Below, piece by piece: positions 49,426-58,527 of a stretch of 64,000 bases of DNA (position 1 is the stretch's first letter; each line of letters starts with the position of its first letter). The DNA comes from Oscillospiraceae bacterium (GTDB lineage: Bacteria > Bacillota > Clostridia > Oscillospirales > Oscillospiraceae), in the NCBI GenBank assembly GCA_015068305.1, contig SVKV01000001.1, positions 62,001 to 126,000 on the forward strand, written 5' to 3'. The translations under genes and the position numbers were made by a program. The notes below the pieces were generated by a model. That model did no database searches, was not told the origin of the DNA, and saw only the letters and a program-made list of their open reading frames with translations.

Positions 49426-51855
49426 ATGAGACGAATGGATATCAATCGGGACTGGACACTCCAACCGGGAGAACCCAGCAACATTCCCGGTATGCCTGCC
49501 CAGAAGCGGACGGTGCATCTTCCTCACGACTACATGATCGAAACCGATGTAACGCCCAAGGCCAAAAACGGTGTCAACGGCGGCTGCTATGAAGGCAGCA
49601 TCGTTTCCTACACCAAGATGCTCGATATTCCCGCCGACTGGGAAGGACAACGGGTACTGATCCGGTTTGACGGCTGCGCCGGTCTGGCAAAAATCGTCGC
49701 AAACGGTCATGTTGCAGGTCACCATCACTATGGCTATACCCCTTTTGATGTGGACATCACCCGATTCCTCACCTTTGGAAAACAGAACCGTCTGACAGTC
49801 ACTGTCGGAACAGATGCCGGCCCCAACAGCCGCTGGTACCCCGGCACCGGACTCTACCGCCATGTGCAGCTGCTGCATGCGCCTAAGGTTCACCTTGCTG
49901 TGGAGGGAGTTTATGCCCATGTGGACCATATGGTAAATGGCGATGCCTTTGTCACCGTGGAAACAACAGTCGAAAATCACACCGGCGAGGATGTTTACCG
50001 CTGGGTCAGTCTAACTGCTTCTGCGGAAGACGGACAGGCTCCTGCAGCGGAGGGCAGAATCCGAGTCTTCGTCCCTGCGGGTGAAACCGCCGTCTGCCGC
50101 ACAACCTTGTGCTTTGAGAACGCTGAAATTTGGGACATTGACGATCCCCGGCTTTACACCATCCGGGCGGAATTGACCGACGGCAATGAGATCACGGATG
50201 CCGCTGAAACCATTTTCGGTGTCAGGGAGATCACGGTGGATGCCAGAAATGGCTTCCGGCTCAACGGCAGAAGCATAAAGCTGAAAGGCGGCTGCATCCA
50301 TTCCGACAACGGTATCCTGGGTGCCGCCTCCTTCTATGACAGCGAGTACCGCAAGGTAAAGCTCCATAAGGACAACGGCTTTAATGCCCTGCGCTTTGCC
50401 CACAATCCGGTTTCCTCTGAGATGCTGGAAGCCTGCGACCGCTTGGGAATGCTGGTGTTCGATGAAGCCTTCGACACCTGGAATATGCCCAAGAATTTCT
50501 ATGATTTCAGCCAGTTCTTCGAAAAAGAGGGAATGGTAGAGCTGGAGGCCTTTATCAAGCGCGACCGAAACCACCCCTGTGTCGCCATCTGGAGCATCGG
50601 CAATGAACTGCCGGAGCAGGGCGGCCTGTCGGACGGCTATAAAACCAGCGCTGCCCTCGCCGCCAAGGTACGGGATCTGGACGCTACCCGGCCTGTTGCC
50701 GGAGCCCTGTGCTCCTTCTTCAATGGTCTGGACGACGAGGATTGCGGCAAATTCTGGCAGTCTCTGATGCAGTCCGCCATGAAGTCCGGCGGCTCCATCA
50801 GCAATCTGGACAGCGACTACGGGCGTTCCATCTGGAACGATTACACAGAAGCCTTTGCCGCTCCCTGGGATATTGTGGGTTACAATTACCTCAATTATCA
50901 CTACGAAGAAGCAGGAAAGCTGTTCCCCAACCGGGTCATTCTCGCTACTGAGAGCAAACCCCGGGAAATTGAGGCATACTGGGCAGATGTGGAAAAGTAT
51001 CCGTACCTGATCGGCGATTTTGAGTGGACCAGCCACGACTATCTCGGCGAAGCAGGCATTGGAAAGGTAGTTCATGTGGAAAAGGAGCAGGTACAGCAGG
51101 CAGCCCAGATGATGAGCTATTCCCAGTATCCCTGGCGCTTGGCTAACTGTGGTGACTTTGATCTTTGTGGCTTCCCGAAACCCCAACTGGCCTTTAAGCG
51201 TATTGTCTGGGGCAGCGAGGAAACCTATATTGCAGTAAAAGATCCCCTGCACTACGGCAAAGTGGAACTGGTAGGCCGTTACGGCTGGACAGATTGTGCC
51301 CATAGCTGGACATGGCCCATAGAACCGGGCAGCCCCATTGAGGTAGAAGTCTATTCTTCTGCCGACGAGGTGGAACTGCTGCTGAACGGCAAGTCCCTCG
51401 GAAAAGAAATGGCCCGCAATACCGCAAAATTCAGTCTGACCTATGAACCCGGTGTGTTGGAAGCCATCAGCTATACGGACGGAAAAGAAGTCAGCCGGGA
51501 TAAGCTGGAGACCTACGGAAAGCCTGTCGGTCTGAAACTGACCCCGGATAAAACAGTTTTGACTGCGGATGGTGACAGCCTGTGCTTTGTGAAGGTGGAA
51601 GCCGTGGACAAAAACGGCAATCCTGTTCCCTATGTGGAAGCCAAGACCACCGTAAAGGCTGAAGGTGCTGCGCAGCTGGTTGCTTTCGGCACCGGCCGGG
51701 GCTGTACGGAGGAGAACTATACAAAGGGCGAAATCACGCTGTACAAGGGTACCGCTCTGGCGATCCTGCGATCCGGAACAGAGGCAGGGATTGCCACATT
51801 AACCGTGTCCGCAGAAGAACTCGGAACAGATAAAAAAGAATTCCGAGTTCTCTAA
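49426..51855 (+). CDS. Glycoside hydrolase family 2 with C-terminal Ig-like domain
   Basis: An 809-residue GH2 enzyme of the long beta-galactosidase type. The order is sugar-binding domain (LPHDYMIETDVTP), Ig-like domain, TIM barrel with acid/base Glu394 in SIGNEL and nucleophile Glu509 in ATESKPRE, a DUF4982-like domain (YSSADEVELLLNGKSLG) and a last Big-type domain (LTPDKTVLTADGDSL). There is no signal peptide or anchor, so it is cytoplasmic. It differs clearly from the two shorter GH2 enzymes in this element. Beta-galactosidase is the most likely activity. Confidence 0.88.
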   Translation: MRRMDINRDWTLQPGEPSNIPGMPAQKRTVHLPHDYMIETDVTPKAKNGVNGGCYEGSIVSYTKMLDIPADWEGQRVLIRFDGCAGLAKIVANGHVAGHHHYGYTPFDVDITRFLTFGKQNRLTVTVGTDAGPNSRWYPGTGLYRHVQLLHAPKVHLAVEGVYAHVDHMVNGDAFVTVETTVENHTGEDVYRWVSLTASAEDGQAPAAEGRIRVFVPAGETAVCRTTLCFENAEIWDIDDPRLYTIRAELTDGNEITDAAETIFGVREITVDARNGFRLNGRSIKLKGGCIHSDNGILGAASFYDSEYRKVKLHKDNGFNALRFAHNPVSSEMLEACDRLGMLVFDEAFDTWNMPKNFYDFSQFFEKEGMVELEAFIKRDRNHPCVAIWSIGNELPEQGGLSDGYKTSAALAAKVRDLDATRPVAGALCSFFNGLDDEDCGKFWQSLMQSAMKSGGSISNLDSDYGRSIWNDYTEAFAAPWDIVGYNYLNYHYEEAGKLFPNRVILATESKPREIEAYWADVEKYPYLIGDFEWTSHDYLGEAGIGKVVHVEKEQVQQAAQMMSYSQYPWRLANCGDFDLCGFPKPQLAFKRIVWGSEETYIAVKDPLHYGKVELVGRYGWTDCAHSWTWPIEPGSPIEVEVYSSADEVELLLNGKSLGKEMARNTAKFSLTYEPGVLEAISYTDGKEVSRDKLETYGKPVGLKLTPDKTVLTADGDSLCFVKVEAVDKNGNPVPYVEAKTTVKAEGAAQLVAFGTGRGCTEENYTKGEITLYKGTALAILRSGTEAGIATLTVSAEELGTDKKEFRVL

Positions 51856-51926
51856 AATCGCTTCCCAAAATTGGTGTGCAAATCTTTTTGGTACGATATA
51901 GGTCAAATCCTAGCAAATAGCGCACG

Positions 51927-51953
51927 AAATCCCCATCCATCGGATGGGGATTT
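51927..51953. terminator. Terminator
   Basis: AAATCCCCATCC / GGATGGGGATTTT with a 3-base loop, between the GH2 and the convergent TetR gene. Confidence 0.85.
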
Positions 51954-51990
51954 TCCATGCGTTGTTATTACTGTACAGGTCAAAATGCGC

Positions 51991-52614
51991 TTATTCCGTG
52001 AAAAAGTCCTGATTGCTTACTTCAGACATAACAGCTTCCACCCGTGCGCCGGTTGCCAGAATATCCTTCATGGGAGTCTTCAGGACGTTCAATATTTGTG
52101 ACGCGAGTTCTTTTTCTGATTGCCGATAGCCACTGTATTTCCAAACATCCAGAATGCCCTGCATCCCATAAGCAAGGAAAATCAGATACTTGGTATGCTG
52201 GTTGTTAAAGTCCAGCTTATAAAAAGAATCGGATAGCTTTCCGTAGAACCGGACAAGCTGGCCAAACAGGATATTGTGCCTGGACTCCTTAAAGACATCC
52301 CATAGAGAATCGTTTTCACGATAATATTGTAACCAACAAGTAATACCATCTACCAATTCCATCTCTTGATTGGATTCATATGCGTACATCACCTTTTCCA
52401 AAAGGGTATACATAGACTGGTCAAACAGGTATTTCAGGACAGATTCTTTGTCAGCAAAATACCGGTAGAACGTATTTCGGGGAACCCCTGAGCGTTGGCA
52501 CAGTTCTGTAATGCTGATCTCGTCATAGCTTTTCTCACGAATCAACATCTGAAGACAGTCAGCGATATATGCCTGGCGTTCGGCAGACTGGTTGGATTTG
52601 CACTGTTTGTACAT
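51991..52614 (-). CDS. TetR/AcrR-family regulator
   Basis: A 207-residue regulator with an N-terminal TetR-type HTH: ITELCQRSGVPRNTFYRYFADKESVL at about residues 35-60, and a helical ligand-binding part with many aromatic residues. It diverges from a GPH symporter - GH2 operon and is therefore its likely local repressor. A 20-base palindrome (52715-52734) lies between the two starts. The ligand is presumably the sugar handled by the module. Confidence 0.88.
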   Translation of the reverse strand: MYKQCKSNQSAERQAYIADCLQMLIREKSYDEISITELCQRSGVPRNTFYRYFADKESVLKYLFDQSMYTLLEKVMYAYESNQEMELVDGITCWLQYYRENDSLWDVFKESRHNILFGQLVRFYGKLSDSFYKLDFNNQHTKYLIFLAYGMQGILDVWKYSGYRQSEKELASQILNVLKTPMKDILATGARVEAVMSEVSNQDFFTE

Positions 52615-52714
52615 AGAATCACCTCGTTTCCTGCATTATAGCATGAAATGACCATTCTATTTGTTTGGTATTTTTCACAAATTCCATTCCGACATTTTGT
52701 TGCTTTCCCCGTGT

Positions 52715-52734
52715 GACAAAACCTCGCTTTTGTC
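52715..52734. promoter_or_regulatory. Palindrome GACAAAA-N6-TTTTGTC, TetR operator candidate
   Basis: Seven-base perfect inverted arms around six bases, in the divergent region between the TetR gene and the symporter. A TATAAT-like box (52759-52764) lies just downstream. Size and symmetry fit TetR-family operators. Confidence 0.5.
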
Positions 52735-52826
52735 CTGTTGAATTAAGATCCAGTAAAATATAATGATATCATAATTGGGCAGAAATGTTCAGAAAATACG
52801 GAAAATAAGAAAGGAAGAAAAACTCT

Positions 52827-54236
52827 ATGGGAAAGAAACCCAAGAACACCACCTCTACCCTGACCCGTAAGCATATCTGGGGTTACGGTATGGGCGATGC
52901 CGGTGCATGTATGACCTTTGCCATCGTCAGCATGTATGCAACCCGGTACTACATCAATGTCCTGAAAATTGACACCACCATCATGGCAACCATCCTGCTG
53001 ATCTGGAACATCTGGGATGCTGTTAACGATCCTCTGATGGGCGCTCTGATGGACAAGGTCTTTGCAAAAAACCGCAACCCCAAGGGCAAGTTCCGCCCCT
53101 GGCTGATGCGTTCTACTCCGCTGATTGCAGTTACAGCCATTATCTTCTTCACGGTTCCTACCTTCTTTGAAGGAACCACGATGCTGGTAGTTCTGTTCTT
53201 CTGTAAGATCGCATACGAGGCATCCTACACCATGTTCAACATTCCCATGGGCTCCCTGCTGTCCTCCATGGCAAAGAACGATGAAGAGCGTGCCCAGTTG
53301 TCCTCTGCCCGTGGCTTCGGATCCACCGTCAGTTCTTTGGTTCCCGTTATGACCGCTCCCCTGATCCTGAGCTACTTCGGCGATACCAATCCCACCGCTT
53401 ACATGGTCTGCTCCGTGATCTTTGCAGCTGTCGGTTTCGTGATGTGCCTGCTGCATTGCCTGTGGACGGAGGAGCGCAGCGAGCCCGTTGCCGCTTCCCA
53501 GTCTGATGCCGATAAGATCAAGGTCACTGATATTCTGGGCGTTTTCAAGAACAACCGGGCATTCCTGGCTCTGTGCCTGCACAGTGTTTGCATCTGCACC
53601 CAGCAGTCTGTAGCAACTTCCCTGGGCACCTATATGTACTCCGACGTTCTGGGCAACCTGGCTCTGATGAGCCTGGCCTCCCTGCTGAGCATGCCTCTGG
53701 CCTTTGTTTTCCTGGGTCTGGCACCCAAGATGGCCAAAAAGTTTGGCCTGGAAGGCTTCATTCGTCACGGTCTGATGATCGGTACTATTTTGTATGTGGC
53801 TCTGTTTGTTATGCATCTGGTAATGAATGTTCCTGCCGTTGTGCACCTGGTCTGGAGCGCAGTTGCAGGTTCCTTCGTGTCCATTTCTACCCAGCAGCAG
53901 TATGGTCTGGTGGGCGAGTCCATCGACTACAACGAGTACCTTACCGGCAAGCGTACTGAAGGCTCCATCTACGGCACCTTCAGCCTGTCCCGTCGCGTGG
54001 GCACCACCATTGGTAACTCTCTGGGCGTTCTGATGCTGGGCTGGATCGGCTACGATGCCAATCTGGCTGTTCAGGCTGCAAGCACTCTGACTGGTATCAA
54101 GGTTCTGTGTGTCCTGCTGCCTGGCATCTTTGCTCTGGGCTCCTGGCTGGCATTCCGCTTCGTGTGGAACATCACCCCCGAAGTCCGTGAAAAGATGCGC
54201 GCAGCCGCCGAAGCCAAGAAGGTCGCTGCTGAATAA
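52827..54236 (+). CDS. GPH-family sugar:cation symporter (second module)
   Basis: A 469-residue major-facilitator protein with about 12 helices of the glycoside-pentoside-hexuronide type. GYGMGDAGACMTFAIVSMYATRYY near the N-terminus, NIWDAVNDPLMGALMD and the NRNPKGKFRPWL loop are the family signature. AAAGGAAG precedes the ATG. It is distantly similar to the 41242 symporter and is followed by a GH2 enzyme, so it probably imports a beta-galactoside or beta-glucuronide. Confidence 0.87.
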   Translation: MGKKPKNTTSTLTRKHIWGYGMGDAGACMTFAIVSMYATRYYINVLKIDTTIMATILLIWNIWDAVNDPLMGALMDKVFAKNRNPKGKFRPWLMRSTPLIAVTAIIFFTVPTFFEGTTMLVVLFFCKIAYEASYTMFNIPMGSLLSSMAKNDEERAQLSSARGFGSTVSSLVPVMTAPLILSYFGDTNPTAYMVCSVIFAAVGFVMCLLHCLWTEERSEPVAASQSDADKIKVTDILGVFKNNRAFLALCLHSVCICTQQSVATSLGTYMYSDVLGNLALMSLASLLSMPLAFVFLGLAPKMAKKFGLEGFIRHGLMIGTILYVALFVMHLVMNVPAVVHLVWSAVAGSFVSISTQQQYGLVGESIDYNEYLTGKRTEGSIYGTFSLSRRVGTTIGNSLGVLMLGWIGYDANLAVQAASTLTGIKVLCVLLPGIFALGSWLAFRFVWNITPEVREKMRAAAEAKKVAAE

Positions 54237-54261
54237 TAACTAATTCTTCCTCTTTAGCCAG

Positions 54262-54293
54262 AAGGGCGGCGCGGTGATTGCCGTGCCGCCCTT
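54262..54293 (+). terminator. Intercistronic hairpin
   Basis: AAGGGCGGC / GCCGCCCTT with an inner GCGG/CCGT pairing and little T-run, between the symporter and GH2 genes. It may temper read-through. Confidence 0.55.
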
Positions 54294-54329
54294 CACTTAT
54301 CCTTCAACTCGTGAAAGGAGTCAATTTGT

Positions 54330-56540
54330 ATGCGTAATGTTATGAATCTGAATCGCAAGTGGGCATTCAGAAAAGCGGCAGGTGCGGTTCCCGCAGAAGT
54401 TCCCAAGGACTGGGATTTTGTCAATCTTCCTCATTCCTGGAATGCCATTGATGGTCAGGACGGCAACGGCGATTACTACCGCGGCACGGCCTTTTATGCC
54501 AAGTCCATTGACAAGCTGGACCTTCCCAAGGGAGAAAAGTATTTCCTGGAAATCCGGGGTGCAAACTCCTCCGCCAAGGTCTACTGGAACGGAAAGCTGA
54601 TGGCAGAGCACCACGGCGGTTATTCCACATGGCGTGTGGATGTTTCCGCCGAGATTGCGGATACGAATCTTATCGTCTTTGAACTGGACAATGCCCCCAA
54701 CAAGACGGTCTATCCCCAGACTGCAGACTTCACTTTCTATGGCGGATTGTACCGTGATGTCAATCTGATTGCGGTACCTGCCAGCCACTTTGATCTGGAA
54801 TTTTTCGGTGGCAGCGGTCTGACTGTTACGCCTGTCATGGACGGCGATCATGCCAATGTTGATGTACAAGTCTGGGTCAAGAACAAGCAGGAAAGCCAGA
54901 AGCTGAAGTACACCCTGAAGGATGCCGCGGGCCATGTTGTGGCAGAAGCTGTTTCTGACGATACAAAGGCCTCCTTTGTCCTCGAAAATGCCCACAAGTG
55001 GCATGGCCGCAAGGATCCTTATCTGTATACCGCCAGTGTTCAGCTGCTGGATGGGGAAGCCGTTTTGGACTGCGTAACGACCCGCTTTGGTTGCCGCAGT
55101 TTTGCAGTGGATCCGGAACGTGGCTTCATCCTCAATGGCGAAGAATATCCCCTGCGCGGTGTCGCCCGGCATCAGGACCGGTGGGGAGTCGGCAACGGGC
55201 TGCTTCCTGAGCATCATGAAGAAGATATGGATCTGATCTGCGAGGTGGGAGCCAACACCATCCGTCTGGCCCACTATCAGCATGACCAGTATTTCTATGA
55301 CCTGTGCGATGAGCGGGGCATGGTGATCTGGGCAGAGATTCCCTATATCACCGGGCACCTGACTGACGGTGTGGAAAACACTGTCTCTCAGATGAAAGAG
55401 CTGGTGATCCAGAACTACAATCATCCCAGCGTCGTAGTCTGGGGACTTTCCAATGAGATCAATGCAGGAAACGGCATGGATGATCAGGTGGTGCCCAATC
55501 ATGTGCTGCTGAATGATATCTGCCATGAATTGGACAAGACCCGACTGACCACTCTGGCAGCAGTTTCTGCCTGCGACACCGATCATGAATACCTGCGCAT
55601 TCCCAACTGCGTCAGCTATAACCAGTATTTCGGTTGGTATGGCGGCGAGTTGAGTGACTATGGTACCTGGTTTGACAAATTCCATGCTGACCACCCTGAC
55701 ATCCCCATTGGTGTCTCCGAATACGGCTGCGAGGCGTTGAACTGGCACAACTCCAGACCGGAACCCGGTGATTACTCCGAAGAGTACCAGGCAATTTACC
55801 ACGAGGAAGTCATCAAGCAGCTCTTCCCCCGGAAGTACCTGTGGGCCACCCATGTGTGGAATATGTTCGACTTCGGTGCGGACGGACGTAACGAAGGCGG
55901 CGAGGATGGCCAGAATCACAAGGGCCTGGTGACCTTTGACCGCAAGTATAAGAAGGACTCCTTCTACGCCTATAAGGCATGGCTGTCCGATGCGCCCTTT
56001 GTCCATATCGGCGGCAAGCGCTACGTTGACCGGGTGGAGGATGTGACGAAGGTCACTGTTTATTCCAACCAGCCTTCTGTGGAGCTGTTTGCAAACGGTG
56101 TTTCTCTGGGTGTGAAGGTAGCGGAGGACCACTTCTTCCGCTTTGAGGTTCCCAATGTGGGCACCACCCATCTGACTGCCGTCGCAGGCGAATGGAAAGA
56201 TGAAAGCGTCATCCATAAGGTTCCGGAACCCAATCCTGATTACATCCTGAAGGAAAAGGGCGCGGTGCTGAACTGGTGGGACATTACCGAGGTGGAAGGC
56301 TGCTGCAGCCTGAATACGAAGGTTAGAACCGTTATTGCAAGTGCCGGAATGGACGAAACCTGCAATCTGCTCAAACCCATTCTGGGTCCGACCGCTGATC
56401 CCAGAGCAATAGGGGTGCTGGATTCCCAGAGTGTTCTGCGTATGGTCAACCTGCTGACCGGCATGCTTCGGATTCCTGTTACAAAGGAACAGCTGATGGA
56501 GTTGAATCAGAAACTAAATCGTATTCATCTGAAGGTATAA
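54330..56540 (+). CDS. Glycoside hydrolase family 2 (paralogue of 42714 enzyme)
   Basis: A 736-residue cytoplasmic GH2 enzyme, near-equal in length and layout to the one in the araBAD operon: LPHSWNAIDGQDGNGDYYRG, then DFTFYGGLYRDVNLI, RGVARHQDRWG, acid/base Glu376 in GLSNEI and nucleophile Glu464 in GVSEYGCE. Many active-site strings are identical between the two copies, and both have the same kind of C-terminal helical extension. They look like diverged paralogues serving two inducible modules. The ATG follows AAAGGAG. Confidence 0.88.
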   Translation: MRNVMNLNRKWAFRKAAGAVPAEVPKDWDFVNLPHSWNAIDGQDGNGDYYRGTAFYAKSIDKLDLPKGEKYFLEIRGANSSAKVYWNGKLMAEHHGGYSTWRVDVSAEIADTNLIVFELDNAPNKTVYPQTADFTFYGGLYRDVNLIAVPASHFDLEFFGGSGLTVTPVMDGDHANVDVQVWVKNKQESQKLKYTLKDAAGHVVAEAVSDDTKASFVLENAHKWHGRKDPYLYTASVQLLDGEAVLDCVTTRFGCRSFAVDPERGFILNGEEYPLRGVARHQDRWGVGNGLLPEHHEEDMDLICEVGANTIRLAHYQHDQYFYDLCDERGMVIWAEIPYITGHLTDGVENTVSQMKELVIQNYNHPSVVVWGLSNEINAGNGMDDQVVPNHVLLNDICHELDKTRLTTLAAVSACDTDHEYLRIPNCVSYNQYFGWYGGELSDYGTWFDKFHADHPDIPIGVSEYGCEALNWHNSRPEPGDYSEEYQAIYHEEVIKQLFPRKYLWATHVWNMFDFGADGRNEGGEDGQNHKGLVTFDRKYKKDSFYAYKAWLSDAPFVHIGGKRYVDRVEDVTKVTVYSNQPSVELFANGVSLGVKVAEDHFFRFEVPNVGTTHLTAVAGEWKDESVIHKVPEPNPDYILKEKGAVLNWWDITEVEGCCSLNTKVRTVIASAGMDETCNLLKPILGPTADPRAIGVLDSQSVLRMVNLLTGMLRIPVTKEQLMELNQKLNRIHLKV

Positions 56541-56740
56541 GATGGATGCGCTTTTGAAGTAATATCCACCTCTTTTTCTCTAAAGGTGAGGGCGCTCCCA
56601 ATGCTGAGCGTGCCCCCACCGAAGAATGGACAGAAGTTGGAAATGGTGGAGCTGATACGGCTGGACAGGGAGAAGCAGCCGTAACGCTTATCAACTGAAC
56701 AGCCGCACAGCATTCTTCAACTCGAAAGGAGCACATCGCA

Positions 56741-58114
56741 ATGGCATCTAATTCTGCACAGCAAAATATGGGTACCGGCAGCATCAAAAAGCTGATGGTA
56801 CAGATGGCCGTCCCAGCAGTTGTCGGACAGCTCATCAACCTCTTATATAACATTGTTGACCGAATCTATATCGGCCATATCCCCGGTATTGGTGGAACTG
56901 CTTTGACCGGTGTTGGCTTATTCACGCCGATTTTGATGCTGCTCACTGCTTTTGCTATGATGCCCGGTGCCGGTGGTGCACCACGGGCTGCGATTTCTAT
57001 GGGTAAAGGGGATCAGGAAGACGCAGAAAAAATCATCGGCAACTGTTTTACTGTTCTGGTGGCCTTTTCCATTGTGCTGACAGTGATCCTTTATGCTGCT
57101 GCACCAGCACTCCAGAAGTTGTTTGGTGCAAGTGACAGCACACTGCCTTATGCATTGGAGTATGGCAGAATTTATATTCTGGGAAGTATTTTCGTGCTGA
57201 TTGTGATGGGTATGAATCCCTTTATCACAACCCAGGGCTTTGCCAAGACCAGCATGCTGACCACCATTATTGGCGCGGTCATCAATATCGTACTGGACCC
57301 CATTCTTATTTTCGGATTTGATATGGGCGTTGCAGGCGCAGCGATTGCAACAGTACTCAGTCAGGCAGTCAGCGCTATTTGGATTCTCTGTTTCCTCTCA
57401 GGCAAGAAGACAATTTTGAAGCTGAAGCCTGCCAATATGAAGTTGGTTCCCAGCGTGATCCTGCCCTGTCTTGCTTTGGGCATTTCTTCCTTTGTGATGA
57501 CATCCACAGAGAGCCTGCTGTCTGTCAGCTTCTCTTCCAGCCTGTCCCGGTATGGTGGTGACTTGGCTGTTGGTGCTATGACAGTGCTCACCAGCATCAA
57601 CCAACTGGTAACCATGCCAATGTCCGGAATTTGCCAGGGTGGACAGCCTCTGATCAGCTACAATTATGGTGCTAAGAAATTTGACCGGGTCAAAGAAGCG
57701 TTCTACTGCCAGTTTTTCGTCTGTGTTGGTTATGCCACCGTATTCTGGCTTCTGTTAATGGCCGCACCCCATGTATTTGCCGGTGTCTTTACCAGTGATA
57801 CCGCGCTGGTCGAGTACACCACTTGGGCAATCCGTATCTTTGCGGCATGTGTTTTCTCCATTGGTTTCCAGCTCAGCTGCCAGCAGGCATTTATGGCTCT
57901 GGGACAGGCAAAAGCAAGTCTGTTCCTTGCATGTCTGCGTAAATTGCTGTTGCTGATTCCGTTGATCTTTATTCTGCCTAATTTCTTTGAGGATAAAGTA
58001 TTTGCGGTGTTCCTTGCGGAGCCGGTCAGTGATTTTGTTGCTGCAGCGATCACAACCATTACTTTCTTTGTGTTCTTCCGTAAAATGATGAAGCGGAGTC
58101 AGAGTGACTTGTAA
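56741..58114 (+). CDS. MATE-family efflux transporter
   Basis: A 457-residue membrane protein with 12 helices in two similar halves, of the multidrug and toxic compound extrusion family. IKKLMVQMAVPAVVGQLINLLYNIVDRIYIG at the start, GVGLFTPI and FGASDSTLPYALEYGRIYILG are typical. AAAGGAG precedes the ATG. It follows the second sugar module by 200 bases. It may export a toxic aglycone released by the hydrolases or simply be cargo; the substrate is not known. Confidence 0.92.
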   Translation: MASNSAQQNMGTGSIKKLMVQMAVPAVVGQLINLLYNIVDRIYIGHIPGIGGTALTGVGLFTPILMLLTAFAMMPGAGGAPRAAISMGKGDQEDAEKIIGNCFTVLVAFSIVLTVILYAAAPALQKLFGASDSTLPYALEYGRIYILGSIFVLIVMGMNPFITTQGFAKTSMLTTIIGAVINIVLDPILIFGFDMGVAGAAIATVLSQAVSAIWILCFLSGKKTILKLKPANMKLVPSVILPCLALGISSFVMTSTESLLSVSFSSSLSRYGGDLAVGAMTVLTSINQLVTMPMSGICQGGQPLISYNYGAKKFDRVKEAFYCQFFVCVGYATVFWLLLMAAPHVFAGVFTSDTALVEYTTWAIRIFAACVFSIGFQLSCQQAFMALGQAKASLFLACLRKLLLLIPLIFILPNFFEDKVFAVFLAEPVSDFVAAAITTITFFVFFRKMMKRSQSDL

Positions 58115-58167
58115 TTTTCATTCCGCGTAATCGAGCGCTCTATTAAATCTTTGGCCGCAGCCATAGT

Positions 58168-58527
58168 GTGACGCTTGAATTTCTCCCGCTACCGCTTCGA
58201 GTTACGGAGCAGCGCTGCCTTTTTGCTTTGGTGCAGTATGAGAGGCTGTTGCGGTCCTGGAAGAAACACTATGCACCCCAAAAGCCTAAGGAACCTTTCC
58301 ACGATAGATTCGTGGAAGGGTGTCAGCGGGAAAGCTTCATCGCTCATCTGATTGATGAAATGATGGATGCGGATCCCTGGCGGCGCAAGCAGGCAGTGGA
58401 GCTTCTATTAGAAGATGACCGAATCCATCGCCTGCAAAATTACGTGTTACAAAATCAAGAGGAGGTAACAAAAATGAACGTCTGTAAAAGAAATGAGGAA
58501 TCCGGAAATGGCGGACATTGTTCTTGA
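58168..58527 (+). CDS. Hypothetical protein ahead of primase
   Basis: An open frame of 119 residues from a GTG at 58168. The first 90 residues read like a compact helical protein (FHDRFVEGCQRESFIAHLIDEMM and RRKQAVELLLEDDRI). The ribosome site is poor, so the start is uncertain. Its end overlaps the start of the primase gene by about 35 bases in another frame. Small frames at this place are usual in mobilizable elements, but I do not recognise a family. Translation coupling with the primase is plausible. Confidence 0.45.
   Translation: MTLEFLPLPLRVTEQRCLFALVQYERLLRSWKKHYAPQKPKEPFHDRFVEGCQRESFIAHLIDEMMDADPWRRKQAVELLLEDDRIHRLQNYVLQNQEEVTKMNVCKRNEESGNGGHCS

Noticed and set aside
47950..49980. 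676-codon minus-strand open frame opposite GH1/GH2
   Set aside because: Both catalytic motifs of GH1 lie on the plus strand; the antisense protein is low in structure and lacks a ribosome site.
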